NCBI RefSeq assembly: GCF_965199065.1
Contig: NZ_CBDAQN010000003.1
Span: forward strand, 930,001 to 994,000
Origin: Acidisoma sp965199065
Lineage (GTDB): Bacteria > Pseudomonadota > Alphaproteobacteria > Acetobacterales > Acetobacteraceae
Reading direction: 5' to 3'
DNA: 64,000 nt
The stretch's first letter is position 1. Each line of letters starts with the position of its first letter. The translations under genes and the position numbers were made by a program. Shown piece by piece: positions 53,357 through 62,705 of this stretch. Under the pieces are notes generated by a model that saw only the letters and a list, made by a program, of their open reading frames with translations, searched no databases and was not told where the DNA came from.

Positions 53357-54240
53357 ACCTTGACGTAGGCGGACCCGTCCTCGGCGCGGGCCGGGTGGTC
53401 CACATACTTGCCGTCCGCGGGCACTGCGATCGTCGAAAATTCCGCGGCAAGCGTCCGCAGCGCCTCGGTCATCTCGGGACCTTGCATGGCGCGCCCATGA
53501 CCCGTCACGACGAGATCAGGGCTTAGGGCCGCCAACGCCTCCACCGACGACTTCGACTTATCCCACTCCACCGTGAAGTATTTCGGCGGCCCGTGAAGCT
53601 CGGTGCTCTGCACGATCGCCGCATAGGCGGATTCGGCTGCCGTCGTCACGAAGGCATCGCCCACGACCAGCGTCCGGTCGGAAGCGCGCCACAAGGATAT
53701 GTGGCCCGGCGAATGGCCGGGCGTATGAACCCACTGCCAACCTGGCATGGCGGGCACGGTGCCATTCTCGGGAAGGGCACGCAGCCGGTTCCCGACGTTC
53801 ACGGGCTTGGTCGGATAGAGGGAAGCGAGGGTCGCCATCATCCCCCCGCCGACCGACGAGTCGCCCGGCGGATAGGCTGCCTGCCCGTTCAGGTAGGGGT
53901 GCTCTATCACATGGGCATAGACCGGTGCATCCCATTCGTTCGCAAGGTCTTCGAGCGCCCCAACATGGTCGAAATGGCCATGGGTCATCACAATCGCCGC
54001 TGGCCGGGCACCTTCACCAAAACGCGCCGCCGCGGCCCGCTTGATCGAGGCCTTGGTTCCGACCACCCCCGTGTCGATCAGCACCCAACTGCGGTCGCCG
54101 GCTCCGGGCCTTCCGTAAAAAACGACGTTCACGAAGATGAGCCGCTGATAGGCGAGGTCGGGCGCGATCTGGTGAGTGTTGTCGTCCGTGGGGCTCTCCG
54201 CGGCCCGGGCTTCGCCGCCGAGGGGCAATTGCTGTGTCAT
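53353..54240 (-). CDS. MBL-fold metallo-hydrolase
   Basis: This 295-residue metallo-beta-lactamase-fold enzyme has the metal motif VMTHGHFDHVGAL, then HTPGHSPGHISLW and VVGDAF, with a last metal-site His in VVTGHGRAM. Glyoxalase-II-like and lactonase-like roles are both possible. The substrate is not evident. Confidence 0.85.
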   Translation of the reverse strand: MTQQLPLGGEARAAESPTDDNTHQIAPDLAYQRLIFVNVVFYGRPGAGDRSWVLIDTGVVGTKASIKRAAAARFGEGARPAAIVMTHGHFDHVGALEDLANEWDAPVYAHVIEHPYLNGQAAYPPGDSSVGGGMMATLASLYPTKPVNVGNRLRALPENGTVPAMPGWQWVHTPGHSPGHISLWRASDRTLVVGDAFVTTAAESAYAAIVQSTELHGPPKYFTVEWDKSKSSVEALAALSPDLVVTGHGRAMQGPEMTEALRTLAAEFSTIAVPADGKYVDHPARAEDGSAYVKV

Positions 54241-54317
54241 GGCTTACGTTCTCCCTGAGGAAAGAGCCGAGGCTCCCGTCATCCACATGGGAAGGCGAGC
54301 TGGCCATGGAGGCTGGG

Positions 54318-55292
54318 TCAGCGGGTTTTGATCGCCCGATCGCTTGGCCACGGGGCACTGCCGTAACTTGGATCGTGGGCGAAGGGCAACGGAGCGCCGC
54401 TCCGCATCGCCTCCAGCACGCATGCGAAGTCCGTTCGCGCACGGAAGCCGAGATCACGCTCGGCGAGCCGGCCGTCGTAGACACGCCCGATCCGCGCCGG
54501 CAGCCGCCAGCCCCGCGCCGTGTAAAGTTCCGGCGCATCTGGAAAGTAGCGCGCCACCACCGCCGCCGCGTCGGCCCGCAACGCCCGGGCGTCCGAGGGC
54601 GAAAAGGGCGTCGGCGCCGAGATGACATACGTCCCGGAACCGATGGCGGGCGCGCGGCCGAGCGCCATCACATGCGCCTCGGCGGCATCCTCGACCGTCA
54701 GCCGCCGGTTCAGGAACTCGTTCGCCTTCATGTTCTCGCCGGTGAGGTCGCGGACCGTGTCGTCCTCCTCCGGGAAGAACCGCGCCGTCCGCAGCACGAT
54801 GCAGGCGAGCCCATGGTCACGAGCATAGATCCGGCAGAGCCCTTCGGCGGCCAGCTTCGTCACGCCGTAGATGTTGCGTGGCGCGAGAGGGCCTGTGCTT
54901 TCGTCGAGCCATGCGGCGGCGTCGCCGGTCTCCGCGCGGATGGCGTCCGTAATCATGACCGAGGTGGTCGAGGTAAAGACGAAGCGATCATGGCCGGCCT
55001 CGGCTGCCGCGCGCAGCAGGTTGAGCGTGCCGGTCACGTTCACGTCGATGAACGCCTGGGTTGGGTAGCGCACGATGTCGGGCTTGTGCAGCGCGCCCGC
55101 GTGGATGACAGCCTCCACCGCGTGTTCGGCGAAGGCGCGCTCCACCACCGCGCGGTCCGCGACCGAGCCGATGATCCGCGTCTCCGCTCCGGGTGCGACA
55201 TCAAGGCCGATGACCATGTGGCCCCCCGCGCGCAGACGGGGTGCGAGAAACCGGCCGAGCCAGCCGGAGGTGCCAGTCAGGAGAAGGCGCAC
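54318..55292 (-). CDS. NAD-dependent epimerase/dehydratase
   Basis: This 324-residue extended SDR has the cofactor loop LLTGTSGWLGRFLAPRL, FTSTTSVMITDAI, and the catalytic NIYGVTKLAAEGLCR with Tyr-x3-Lys. It resembles nucleotide-sugar epimerases and related dehydrogenases. The substrate is unknown. Confidence 0.8.
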   Translation of the reverse strand: MRLLLTGTSGWLGRFLAPRLRAGGHMVIGLDVAPGAETRIIGSVADRAVVERAFAEHAVEAVIHAGALHKPDIVRYPTQAFIDVNVTGTLNLLRAAAEAGHDRFVFTSTTSVMITDAIRAETGDAAAWLDESTGPLAPRNIYGVTKLAAEGLCRIYARDHGLACIVLRTARFFPEEDDTVRDLTGENMKANEFLNRRLTVEDAAEAHVMALGRAPAIGSGTYVISAPTPFSPSDARALRADAAAVVARYFPDAPELYTARGWRLPARIGRVYDGRLAERDLGFRARTDFACVLEAMRSGAPLPFAHDPSYGSAPWPSDRAIKTR

Positions 55293-55379
55293 GATAGGCG
55301 GCTTTCAGAGAAAGAAGGTCATTCCTGAGATGATCGGAGCAGCCGGGTGGAGGAAGCGGTAACGACCCAGTTTAGCCGG

Positions 55380-56774
55380 TTAGGCTTCTTCTGTCGCACC
55401 CACATGGGCCGCCAACGCATCCAGGCACGCCCCATCGAGTGCAGTGCCACGGTCACGCTGCATGATGTCGAGGCATTCCGCGACCGGCACGGCTCCGCGG
55501 TACGGCCGCTCGGCGGTGATCGCGTCGAACACGTCGGCTGCGCTGATGATACGCGTCTCGAGCGCGATCTGTTCGGCTTCCAGTTTGTTGGGATATCCGC
55601 GTCCGTCCAGCCGCTCGTGATGCGCGCCCGCGAATGCGGCTATCGGACTGAAGACGCTCACCCTGCCGAGGATTTCCTGCGACAGCGCCGGATGACGACG
55701 CACTTCGTCCCACTCCTCGCGGTCAAGACTTCCTGGTTTGTCCAGAATGCCGTTCGAAACACCGAGTTTCCCCACGTCGTGCAGCAGCGCCGCGCGCCGG
55801 AGCGCCTCCTGTCGAGCTACCGAAAGTCCGAGACCGGCCGCGATCCCTGCAGAATAGTCGGCGACGCGCCGGCTATGACCCGCGGTGTAGGGACTTTTCG
55901 CGTCGATAACGTCGGAGAATGCGGCGGTGATCGTCTCTAGTCTCGCGTCGTCGATGAAGATCGCTCGTGGCATCGGCTCCAACCCAGCCACGCGCTCGGC
56001 GAGCCCCGCATCGTCGAGCCCGCGCCAGAACGCCTCGTTTTGCGAGAGGGTCAGGAAAACGGCGACGAGGCCGGGGTCGAACCATATGCCGGCCCGTTTT
56101 GTCACCTCGGCGCGAGCCTGTTCAGGACCACCGGCCGTGTGGAAGACATCGACCACCTGAGCAAGCAGCGCCAGCCGTGCACCCAGCGGAATTGCTTGCC
56201 CGGCGAGGCCCTCGGGCCGGCCGCCACCGTTCCAGTGCTCGTCGAGCGAGTAGATGCCGGCGGCAACCCGCGCGCCGAAGCCGAGCTGGCCCGCTATCGC
56301 GGCACCCCGCTCGCATCGCGCTTTGATCACTTCGGTAGCGAGTTCCGGGCCGTGCCGCACCAACGTCAGCAACCGGCCGATGCGTCGGCCAAGCGTGTCG
56401 CCGACACCGGCATGGCGCAGGACGAAGCGTGCCACATGCGCCATGCTCTGCGCGTCCACGGTCTTGAAGTCACGTTTCACGATGCGCTCATCGCCGCCGT
56501 AGAGTTCCCAAAGCCGTGCGGCGTTGCTGCTGCAACCCGTGTCCTTCAGCAAAAGCGTGTAAAGCAGATCAGCCTGCGTCTCCGCGTCCAGCCCGAGGGC
56601 GGCGGCGATCTGCATGCCGATCCAGCCGCAGCGGAGCGAGTGGCCCGGCGGCTGGCCCTCGGTCAGGTCAAGCGCGTAGCTGAGTGCGCCAATCACCTCG
56701 GCAAGACGCAGCGTCGGCCTGGCCAAACCACCAATCAAAGCTGACGTAGCGTTGGAGTAGGGCATGCAGAACAA
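55380..56774 (-). CDS. HD-GYP domain protein (c-di-GMP phosphodiesterase type)
   Basis: The 464-residue product has a C-terminal HD-GYP domain (about 280-455): YTAGHSRRVADYS, LLHDVGKLGVSN, FAGAHHERLDGRGYPNKL and ISAADVFDAITAERPYR. Metal ligands and the GYP loop are intact. The N-terminal half is another helical HD-like region (GHSLRCGWIGMQIAAALGL, SLDEHWNGGGRPEGL), so this looks like a tandem HD protein. It probably degrades c-di-GMP. The extreme N-terminus could start at either of two close ATGs. Confidence 0.9.
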   Translation of the reverse strand: MFCMPYSNATSALIGGLARPTLRLAEVIGALSYALDLTEGQPPGHSLRCGWIGMQIAAALGLDAETQADLLYTLLLKDTGCSSNAARLWELYGGDERIVKRDFKTVDAQSMAHVARFVLRHAGVGDTLGRRIGRLLTLVRHGPELATEVIKARCERGAAIAGQLGFGARVAAGIYSLDEHWNGGGRPEGLAGQAIPLGARLALLAQVVDVFHTAGGPEQARAEVTKRAGIWFDPGLVAVFLTLSQNEAFWRGLDDAGLAERVAGLEPMPRAIFIDDARLETITAAFSDVIDAKSPYTAGHSRRVADYSAGIAAGLGLSVARQEALRRAALLHDVGKLGVSNGILDKPGSLDREEWDEVRRHPALSQEILGRVSVFSPIAAFAGAHHERLDGRGYPNKLEAEQIALETRIISAADVFDAITAERPYRGAVPVAECLDIMQRDRGTALDGACLDALAAHVGATEEA

Positions 56775-57051
56775 TCCCTCGGAACGTCTTAACTAAGTCT
56801 TACGAGACTATTTGATACTTCTTTGGGCGGATAGCGAGGATGCGAAGCGGGTCGCCGCTGGATCTGGCACGCGGGGAAACCACCGGCAGACTCGATACGA
56901 TAAACCATTGATTTGTTCGGTTGCCGGCCGTCGCCTCGCCACGGATCGGGCCCGGTTCCAGCCGCGACGGCTGGCCCAATAACCCGCGATGCCGTATCTG
57001 ATGAGGCATGAGCGGACGCCCCTTGTGCCCGCCGTGAACGCTGATCGGACC

Positions 57052-57621
57052 ATGACCTTGCCGGAGTCTGCGACCTTGCCGGAGTCTGCGACCTCGCCGG
57101 ATGCCGCCCCTGTTCCGTTGCCCTCGACCGCGCTCATCTTCATGGGCGTGTCGGGCTGCGGCAAATCGACCATTGCCGGCCTCGTGGCGCAGCATCTGGG
57201 CTGGCCGATGATCGAGGGCGACGACCTTCACCCGCCCGCCAACATCGCCAAGATGACGCGGGGCATCCCGCTGAACGACGATGACCGCAAGCCCTGGCTG
57301 GAGGCGATCGCCGCCCGCATCGACGTCTGGCGGCAGGAGGGCAGCCAGGGCGTCGTCACCTGCTCCTCGCTGCGACACGCCTACCGGGACCTGCTGCGCG
57401 CCGGGCACGACGACATCCGCTTCGTCTTCCTCAAGGGTAGCTACGAGCTGCTGTTGTCGCGCATGCAGCACCGTCAGCGCCACTTCATGCCGCCCTCGCT
57501 GCTGCAGAGCCAGTTCGCGACGCTGGAGGAGCCTGGCCCGGATGAGGCGATCACCGTCTCGATCGACCAGCCTGTCGATGGCATCGTTGCCGACACTCTC
57601 GCGCAGCTGAACCTGCGATAG
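57052..57621 (+). CDS. gntK: gluconokinase
   Basis: GntK phosphorylates D-gluconate to 6-phosphogluconate. The 189-residue product has P-loop FMGVSGCGKSTIAG, EGDDLHPPANIAKM, GIPLNDDDRKPWLE and CSSLRHAYRDLLR. A six-residue tandem repeat, TLPESA, precedes the domain (57055-57108). ATG 57052 is chosen; two in-frame ATGs at 56989 and 57001 are alternatives. No gluconate permease is adjacent. Confidence 0.9.
   Translation: MTLPESATLPESATSPDAAPVPLPSTALIFMGVSGCGKSTIAGLVAQHLGWPMIEGDDLHPPANIAKMTRGIPLNDDDRKPWLEAIAARIDVWRQEGSQGVVTCSSLRHAYRDLLRAGHDDIRFVFLKGSYELLLSRMQHRQRHFMPPSLLQSQFATLEEPGPDEAITVSIDQPVDGIVADTLAQLNLR
57055..57108 (+). repeat. 18-base tandem repeat at the start of gntK
   Basis: Two identical 18-base units (57055-57072 and 57073-57090) and a third, diverged unit (57091-57108) encode TLPESA-TLPESA-TSPDAA. 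Copy number could vary by slippage without breaking the frame. Confidence 0.8.
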
Positions 57622-57628
57622 CGGAGGC

Positions 57629-58255
57629 ATGATGAGTGCTCACCGGGCCCTGCTGGTGGTCGATATGCAGAACGACTTCATGCCGGGCGGAGCGCTCGCG
57701 GTCCCCGGTGGGGACGAGATCGTCGAGACCATCAACCGCCTCGCCCGCCGGTTCGACAATGTCGTGCTGACGCAGGACTGGCATTGCCCCGGCCACGCCT
57801 CCTTCGCCTCTACCCATCCCGGACGGCAGATCTACGAAACGTTCGACGCATCTTACGGTCCGCAGATCCTCTGGCCCGATCACTGCGTCATGGGCACGCC
57901 GGGTGCGGAGTTTCATCCTGATTTAGACATCCCCCATGCCGGGCTCATCCTGCGGAAAGGCTATAACGCGGTGGTCGACAGTTACTCCGCATTCCTGGAA
58001 GCCGACCGCCGGACCCGCACCGGGCTCGACGGCTGGCTCGCCTCGCGCGGGATCACCGAGGTCGTCGTCTGCGGGCTCGCCACCGATTTCTGCGTCGGCT
58101 GGACCGCCTGCGACGCCCGCCACTTCGGCCTCACCGTGTCGGTGGTCGACGAGGCCTGCCGCGGCATCGATCTGGACGGGTCTCTCGAGCGCGCGCATCG
58201 AGACATGGACAAAGCTGGTGTCGATATCGTAACGATAGCGGGCGTTGTCGGCTGA
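57629..58255 (+). CDS. pncA: nicotinamidase
   Basis: PncA hydrolyses nicotinamide to nicotinate for NAD salvage. The 208-residue product has LLVVDMQNDFMPGGALAV with the catalytic Asp, TQDWHCPGHASF with the metal-binding Asp and two His, LRKGYNA with Lys, and CGLATDFCVGWTA with the catalytic Cys. It follows gntK by seven bases with GGAGG before the start. Confidence 0.94.
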   Translation: MMSAHRALLVVDMQNDFMPGGALAVPGGDEIVETINRLARRFDNVVLTQDWHCPGHASFASTHPGRQIYETFDASYGPQILWPDHCVMGTPGAEFHPDLDIPHAGLILRKGYNAVVDSYSAFLEADRRTRTGLDGWLASRGITEVVVCGLATDFCVGWTACDARHFGLTVSVVDEACRGIDLDGSLERAHRDMDKAGVDIVTIAGVVG

Positions 58256-58272
58256 TACCGTGAGTTGCCATA

Positions 58273-58300
58273 TTGTTCTGATTCAGTCAGACTCTATTCA
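58273..58300 (+). promoter_or_regulatory. recA promoter region with GANTC sites and an imperfect SOS-like box
   Basis: A possible -35 TTGTTC (58273) and -10 TATTCA (58295) are 16 bases apart. Within the spacer lie GATTC (58280) and GACTC (58290), both CcrM sites. GTTC-N7-GTCA (58275-58289) is one base off the alphaproteobacterial LexA half-sites GTTC-N7-GTTC in each of two positions. The region ends about 70 bases before recA. Confidence 0.45.
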
Positions 58301-58369
58301 TGGTTCGCTCGCCAGCCGAGTCGGCCAAATACGTCGGGCGCTTCCGGCCGCGCCCTTAAAGGGACGAAG

Positions 58370-59384
<1,015 letters not shown>

Positions 59385-59407
<23 letters not shown>

Positions 59408-59849
59408 TACCGGGTCCGACGATCAGGACATTCCCGTCGAGACGCTGACGGAGACGGATCACGAGCTGATCGCGGTTGCCCGCGCGGTTCTCTCCAAACA
59501 CTACCGCCCATTCTGGCACATGGTCTCGGCGGCTCTGCGAAGCCGGGACGGCCGGATCTGGACCGGCATCCATCTGGGCGCCACCGTCGGCCGTCTGCAG
59601 ATCTGCGCCGAGGCCATTGCCCTGGGCCGCGCCATCCTCGACGGCGACGGCACGATCGAGACTGCCGTCGCCATCCGCCATCCGAAGGCGGGCGAGGACG
59701 ACCAGAGCCTCGCCGTCGTCTCCCCCTGCGGCGCCTGCCGTGAGATGATCCTCGACTACGATCCTGATGCACGGGTGATCGTTCCCGGAGTGATTGCGCC
59801 CCTCAAGATGCCGATCCGGGCGCTGCTGCCCCTGCCCTACCGGCGCTAG
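59385..59849 (+). CDS. cytidine-deaminase-like protein
   Basis: This 154-residue zinc deaminase has the motif QICAEAIALGRAI (Cys-Ala-Glu as zinc ligand and proton shuttle) and VVSPCGACREMILDY (Pro-Cys-x2-Cys). It is nearer to blasticidin-S deaminase and short Cdd proteins than to full-length E. coli Cdd. It overlaps the recA 3' end by 23 bases, so it may be read from recA transcripts. Substrate uncertain. Confidence 0.75.
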
Positions 59850-60018
59850 CGAACCGCCTCCTCTCGAACTCTGGCCGGGCGCGAGTGGGCAAAAACTGCT
59901 TCTCCCTCGATCAGCGCAACATGAGGACTGCCTCCGCGTCAGATGAAGTCGCGGAAATCTTTGGCGGCATGCGGCGATCGTGCTGGTGAACGACTGTCCT
60001 TTGGGATAGCTCAGACGG

Positions 60019-61443
60019 ATGCGTTATATTTCGACCCGCGGTCAGTCGGAGCCGCGCGACTTCAGTGACGTGCTGCTGACGGGCCTGGCCGAGGATGGCG
60101 GCCTCTTCATGCCCGCGGCCTGGCCGGAACGCTCCGCCGCCGAATGGCGCGCCCTGCGCGACCTCCCCTACGCGGAACTCGCCGCCGTCGTCATCCACCC
60201 CTTCGTCGGTGATGCGTTGAGCCTGGAGACCCTGCGTGGGCTCTGCGCGAGGGCGTATGCCGGGTTCGACCATCCGGCGCGGGTGCCGCTCGTGCAGCTC
60301 GACGACGGAGTATGGGTGCAGGAACTGTTCCACGGCCCCACCCTCGCCTTCAAGGACCTTGCGCTGCAGCTGCTGGGCCTCCTGTTCGAGCATGTGCTCG
60401 CCGAGCGCGACGAGACCATGACGATCGTCGGCGCGACCTCCGGCGACACCGGCTCGGCGGCGATCGAGGCCTGCCGGGACCGCGAGCGCATCAAGATCGC
60501 GATCCTCCACCCCGACGGGCGCACCAGCGAGGTGCAGCGCCGCCAAATGACGACGGTGCATAGCCCCAACGTCTTCAACATCGCGGTCGCCGGCACCTTC
60601 GACGACTGCCAGGACATGGTGAAGGGGCTGTTCGCCGATCCGAAGTTCCGGTCGGAGATGCGGCTCTCAGCCGTCAACTCCATCAACTGGGCGCGGATCG
60701 CGGCCCAAATCCCCTACTACGTCGCGTCAGCGCTGGCCCTTGGAGCCCCCGACCGGGAGGTCGCCTTCGCCGTGCCCACCGGCAATTTCGGCAATGTCCT
60801 GGCCGCCTGGGCCGCGCGCCGCATGGGGCTGCCGATCTCGCGCCTCGTCATCGGCTCGAACCGAAACGACATCCTCACCCGGTTCCTGTCAGCCAACGAC
60901 ATGACGGCGCACGGCGTCGAACCCAGCCTCTCGCCGAGCATGGATATCCAGGTCAGCTCCAATTTCGAGCGCCTGCTGTTCGAGCTGGTGGACCGGGACG
61001 CTTCGGCCACCCTCGCCCTCATGCAGGCGTTCCGCAGCACTGGGCGGATGCCGGTGCCCGATGCAGCCTGGAAGAAGGCGACCTCCCTCTTCCGGGGCAT
61101 GGCGCTCGACGACCGGCAGACCGAGGCCGCGATCCGCCGTATCCACGAGACGACCGGTTATCTCGCCGACCCGCACACGGCCATCGGGATCGAAGCCGCG
61201 CGCGTCGCCGGCGTGGCGCCCGTGGTGGCCATGGCGACCGCCCATCCGGCCAAGTTTCCGGACGCGGTCGAGAGGGCGACGGGTATTCGCCCTTCTCTCC
61301 CGCCGCGCCTTGCCCATCTGATGTCCGGCACCGAACGCTTCACGCGTGCGCCAAATGATCTGGCCGCAGTCGAAACGCTGCTTCGCGCCTTCGTCCACCG
61401 CAACTCCACCGAACTTAACGAGCCTTGGGGAACTGCCGCATGA
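60019..61443 (+). CDS. thrC: threonine synthase
   Basis: ThrC makes threonine from O-phosphohomoserine. The 474-residue product begins MRYISTRGQSEPRDFSDVLL. It carries the PLP lysine in HGPTLAFKDLALQLLG, the phosphate-binding loop GATSGDTGSAAIEACR, and NSINWARIAAQIPYY. It overlaps the downstream M16 peptidase start (ATGA). The 169-base gap before it shows no clear promoter. Confidence 0.95.
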   Translation: MRYISTRGQSEPRDFSDVLLTGLAEDGGLFMPAAWPERSAAEWRALRDLPYAELAAVVIHPFVGDALSLETLRGLCARAYAGFDHPARVPLVQLDDGVWVQELFHGPTLAFKDLALQLLGLLFEHVLAERDETMTIVGATSGDTGSAAIEACRDRERIKIAILHPDGRTSEVQRRQMTTVHSPNVFNIAVAGTFDDCQDMVKGLFADPKFRSEMRLSAVNSINWARIAAQIPYYVASALALGAPDREVAFAVPTGNFGNVLAAWAARRMGLPISRLVIGSNRNDILTRFLSANDMTAHGVEPSLSPSMDIQVSSNFERLLFELVDRDASATLALMQAFRSTGRMPVPDAAWKKATSLFRGMALDDRQTEAAIRRIHETTGYLADPHTAIGIEAARVAGVAPVVAMATAHPAKFPDAVERATGIRPSLPPRLAHLMSGTERFTRAPNDLAAVETLLRAFVHRNSTELNEPWGTAA

Positions 61444-62705
61444 GCGACGCCATCCGAGTGGAAACGCTGGCCTCCGGCCTCACCGTCGTCACGGAGGAGA
61501 TGTCACGCGTCGAAACGGTTTCGTTCGGCGCTTATGTCGCGGCCGGGACACGCCATGAGCGCGCCGAGGAAAATGGCGTGTCCCATTTTCTCGAGCATAT
61601 GGCCTTCAAGGGTACCGAGACCCGCACCGCCGCCGAAATCGCCGAAGAGATCGAGGCCGTCGGCGGGCATATCAACGCCTACACCGCCCGCGAGCAGACC
61701 GCCTATTACGTGAAGCTGCTCAAGGAGGACATCGCGCTCGGCGCGGACATCATCGGCGACATCCTGACCCATAGCAGCTTCGAGCCGGAGGAGCTGGAGC
61801 GCGAGCGCGGCGTCATCCTGCAGGAAATCGGCCAGGCCAACGACACGCCGGACGACATCATCTTCGACCACTTCCAGGAAGCCGCATTTCCTGACCAGGC
61901 GATGGGCCGGCCGACGCTCGGCAGCGAGGCCATCATCCGCACCATGCCGCGCCACGCGCTGACCAACTACATGCGCGCCCATTACGGCACCCGGAACGTG
62001 GTCGTCGCCGCCGCCGGCAACCTCAAGCACGAGGAGGTCGTGCGGCTGACTGAGCAACACTTTGCCGATCTGCCGACCACCGTCGTCGGCGACCCGCCGC
62101 AGGCCGAATATCGCGGTGGCGAGTTCCGCGAGGCGCGGGACCTCGACCAGGTCCATATTGTGCTGGGTTTCCCCTCGGTGTCCTACACCCACCCGGATTT
62201 CTACGCCTCGATGATGCTCTCCACCCTGCTCGGCGGCGGCATGTCCTCCCGCCTGTTCCAGGAAGTGCGGGAGAAGCGCGGCCTCGTCTATTCCATCTAC
62301 GCCTTCACCGCGCCGTCGACCGACTCCGGCCTGTTCGGCATCTATGCCGGCACCGGCGAAAGCGAGGCCGAGGAGCTGATGCCGGTGACGCTGGAGGAGC
62401 TTCGCCGTGTCCAGCACGACGTGACCGAGGTCGAGCTGCACCGCGCCCGCGCCCAGGCGAAGGCCGGCATCCTGATGTCGCTCGAAAGCACCGGCAGCCG
62501 TTGCGAGCAGCTGGCGCGCCAAATCCAGATCTTCGGGCGGATCATGCCGGTGAAGGAAATGGTCGCCAAGATTGAGGCCGTGCGGACCGAGGACGTGTGC
62601 CGCGCCGCCGCCCATCTGTTCCGCGCCAAGCCGACGCTCGCGGTGCTCGGCCCGGCCGGCAAGGTGCCCGGCCTCACCACCATCGCCGAGAAGCTCGCGG
62701 CATGA
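61440..62705 (+). CDS. M16 family zinc peptidase
   Basis: This 421-residue pitrilysin-type metalloprotease has the inverted zinc motif VSHFLEHMAFKGT (His-x2-Glu-His) at about residues 45-57, the downstream EQTAYYVKLL, and GRPTLGSEAIIRTM. It is the single-chain half found in many alphaproteobacteria, close to mitochondrial processing peptidase beta. It overlaps thrC and pmbA by four bases each (ATGA), suggesting coupled translation. Confidence 0.93.
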   Translation: MSDAIRVETLASGLTVVTEEMSRVETVSFGAYVAAGTRHERAEENGVSHFLEHMAFKGTETRTAAEIAEEIEAVGGHINAYTAREQTAYYVKLLKEDIALGADIIGDILTHSSFEPEELERERGVILQEIGQANDTPDDIIFDHFQEAAFPDQAMGRPTLGSEAIIRTMPRHALTNYMRAHYGTRNVVVAAAGNLKHEEVVRLTEQHFADLPTTVVGDPPQAEYRGGEFREARDLDQVHIVLGFPSVSYTHPDFYASMMLSTLLGGGMSSRLFQEVREKRGLVYSIYAFTAPSTDSGLFGIYAGTGESEAEELMPVTLEELRRVQHDVTEVELHRARAQAKAGILMSLESTGSRCEQLARQIQIFGRIMPVKEMVAKIEAVRTEDVCRAAAHLFRAKPTLAVLGPAGKVPGLTTIAEKLAA

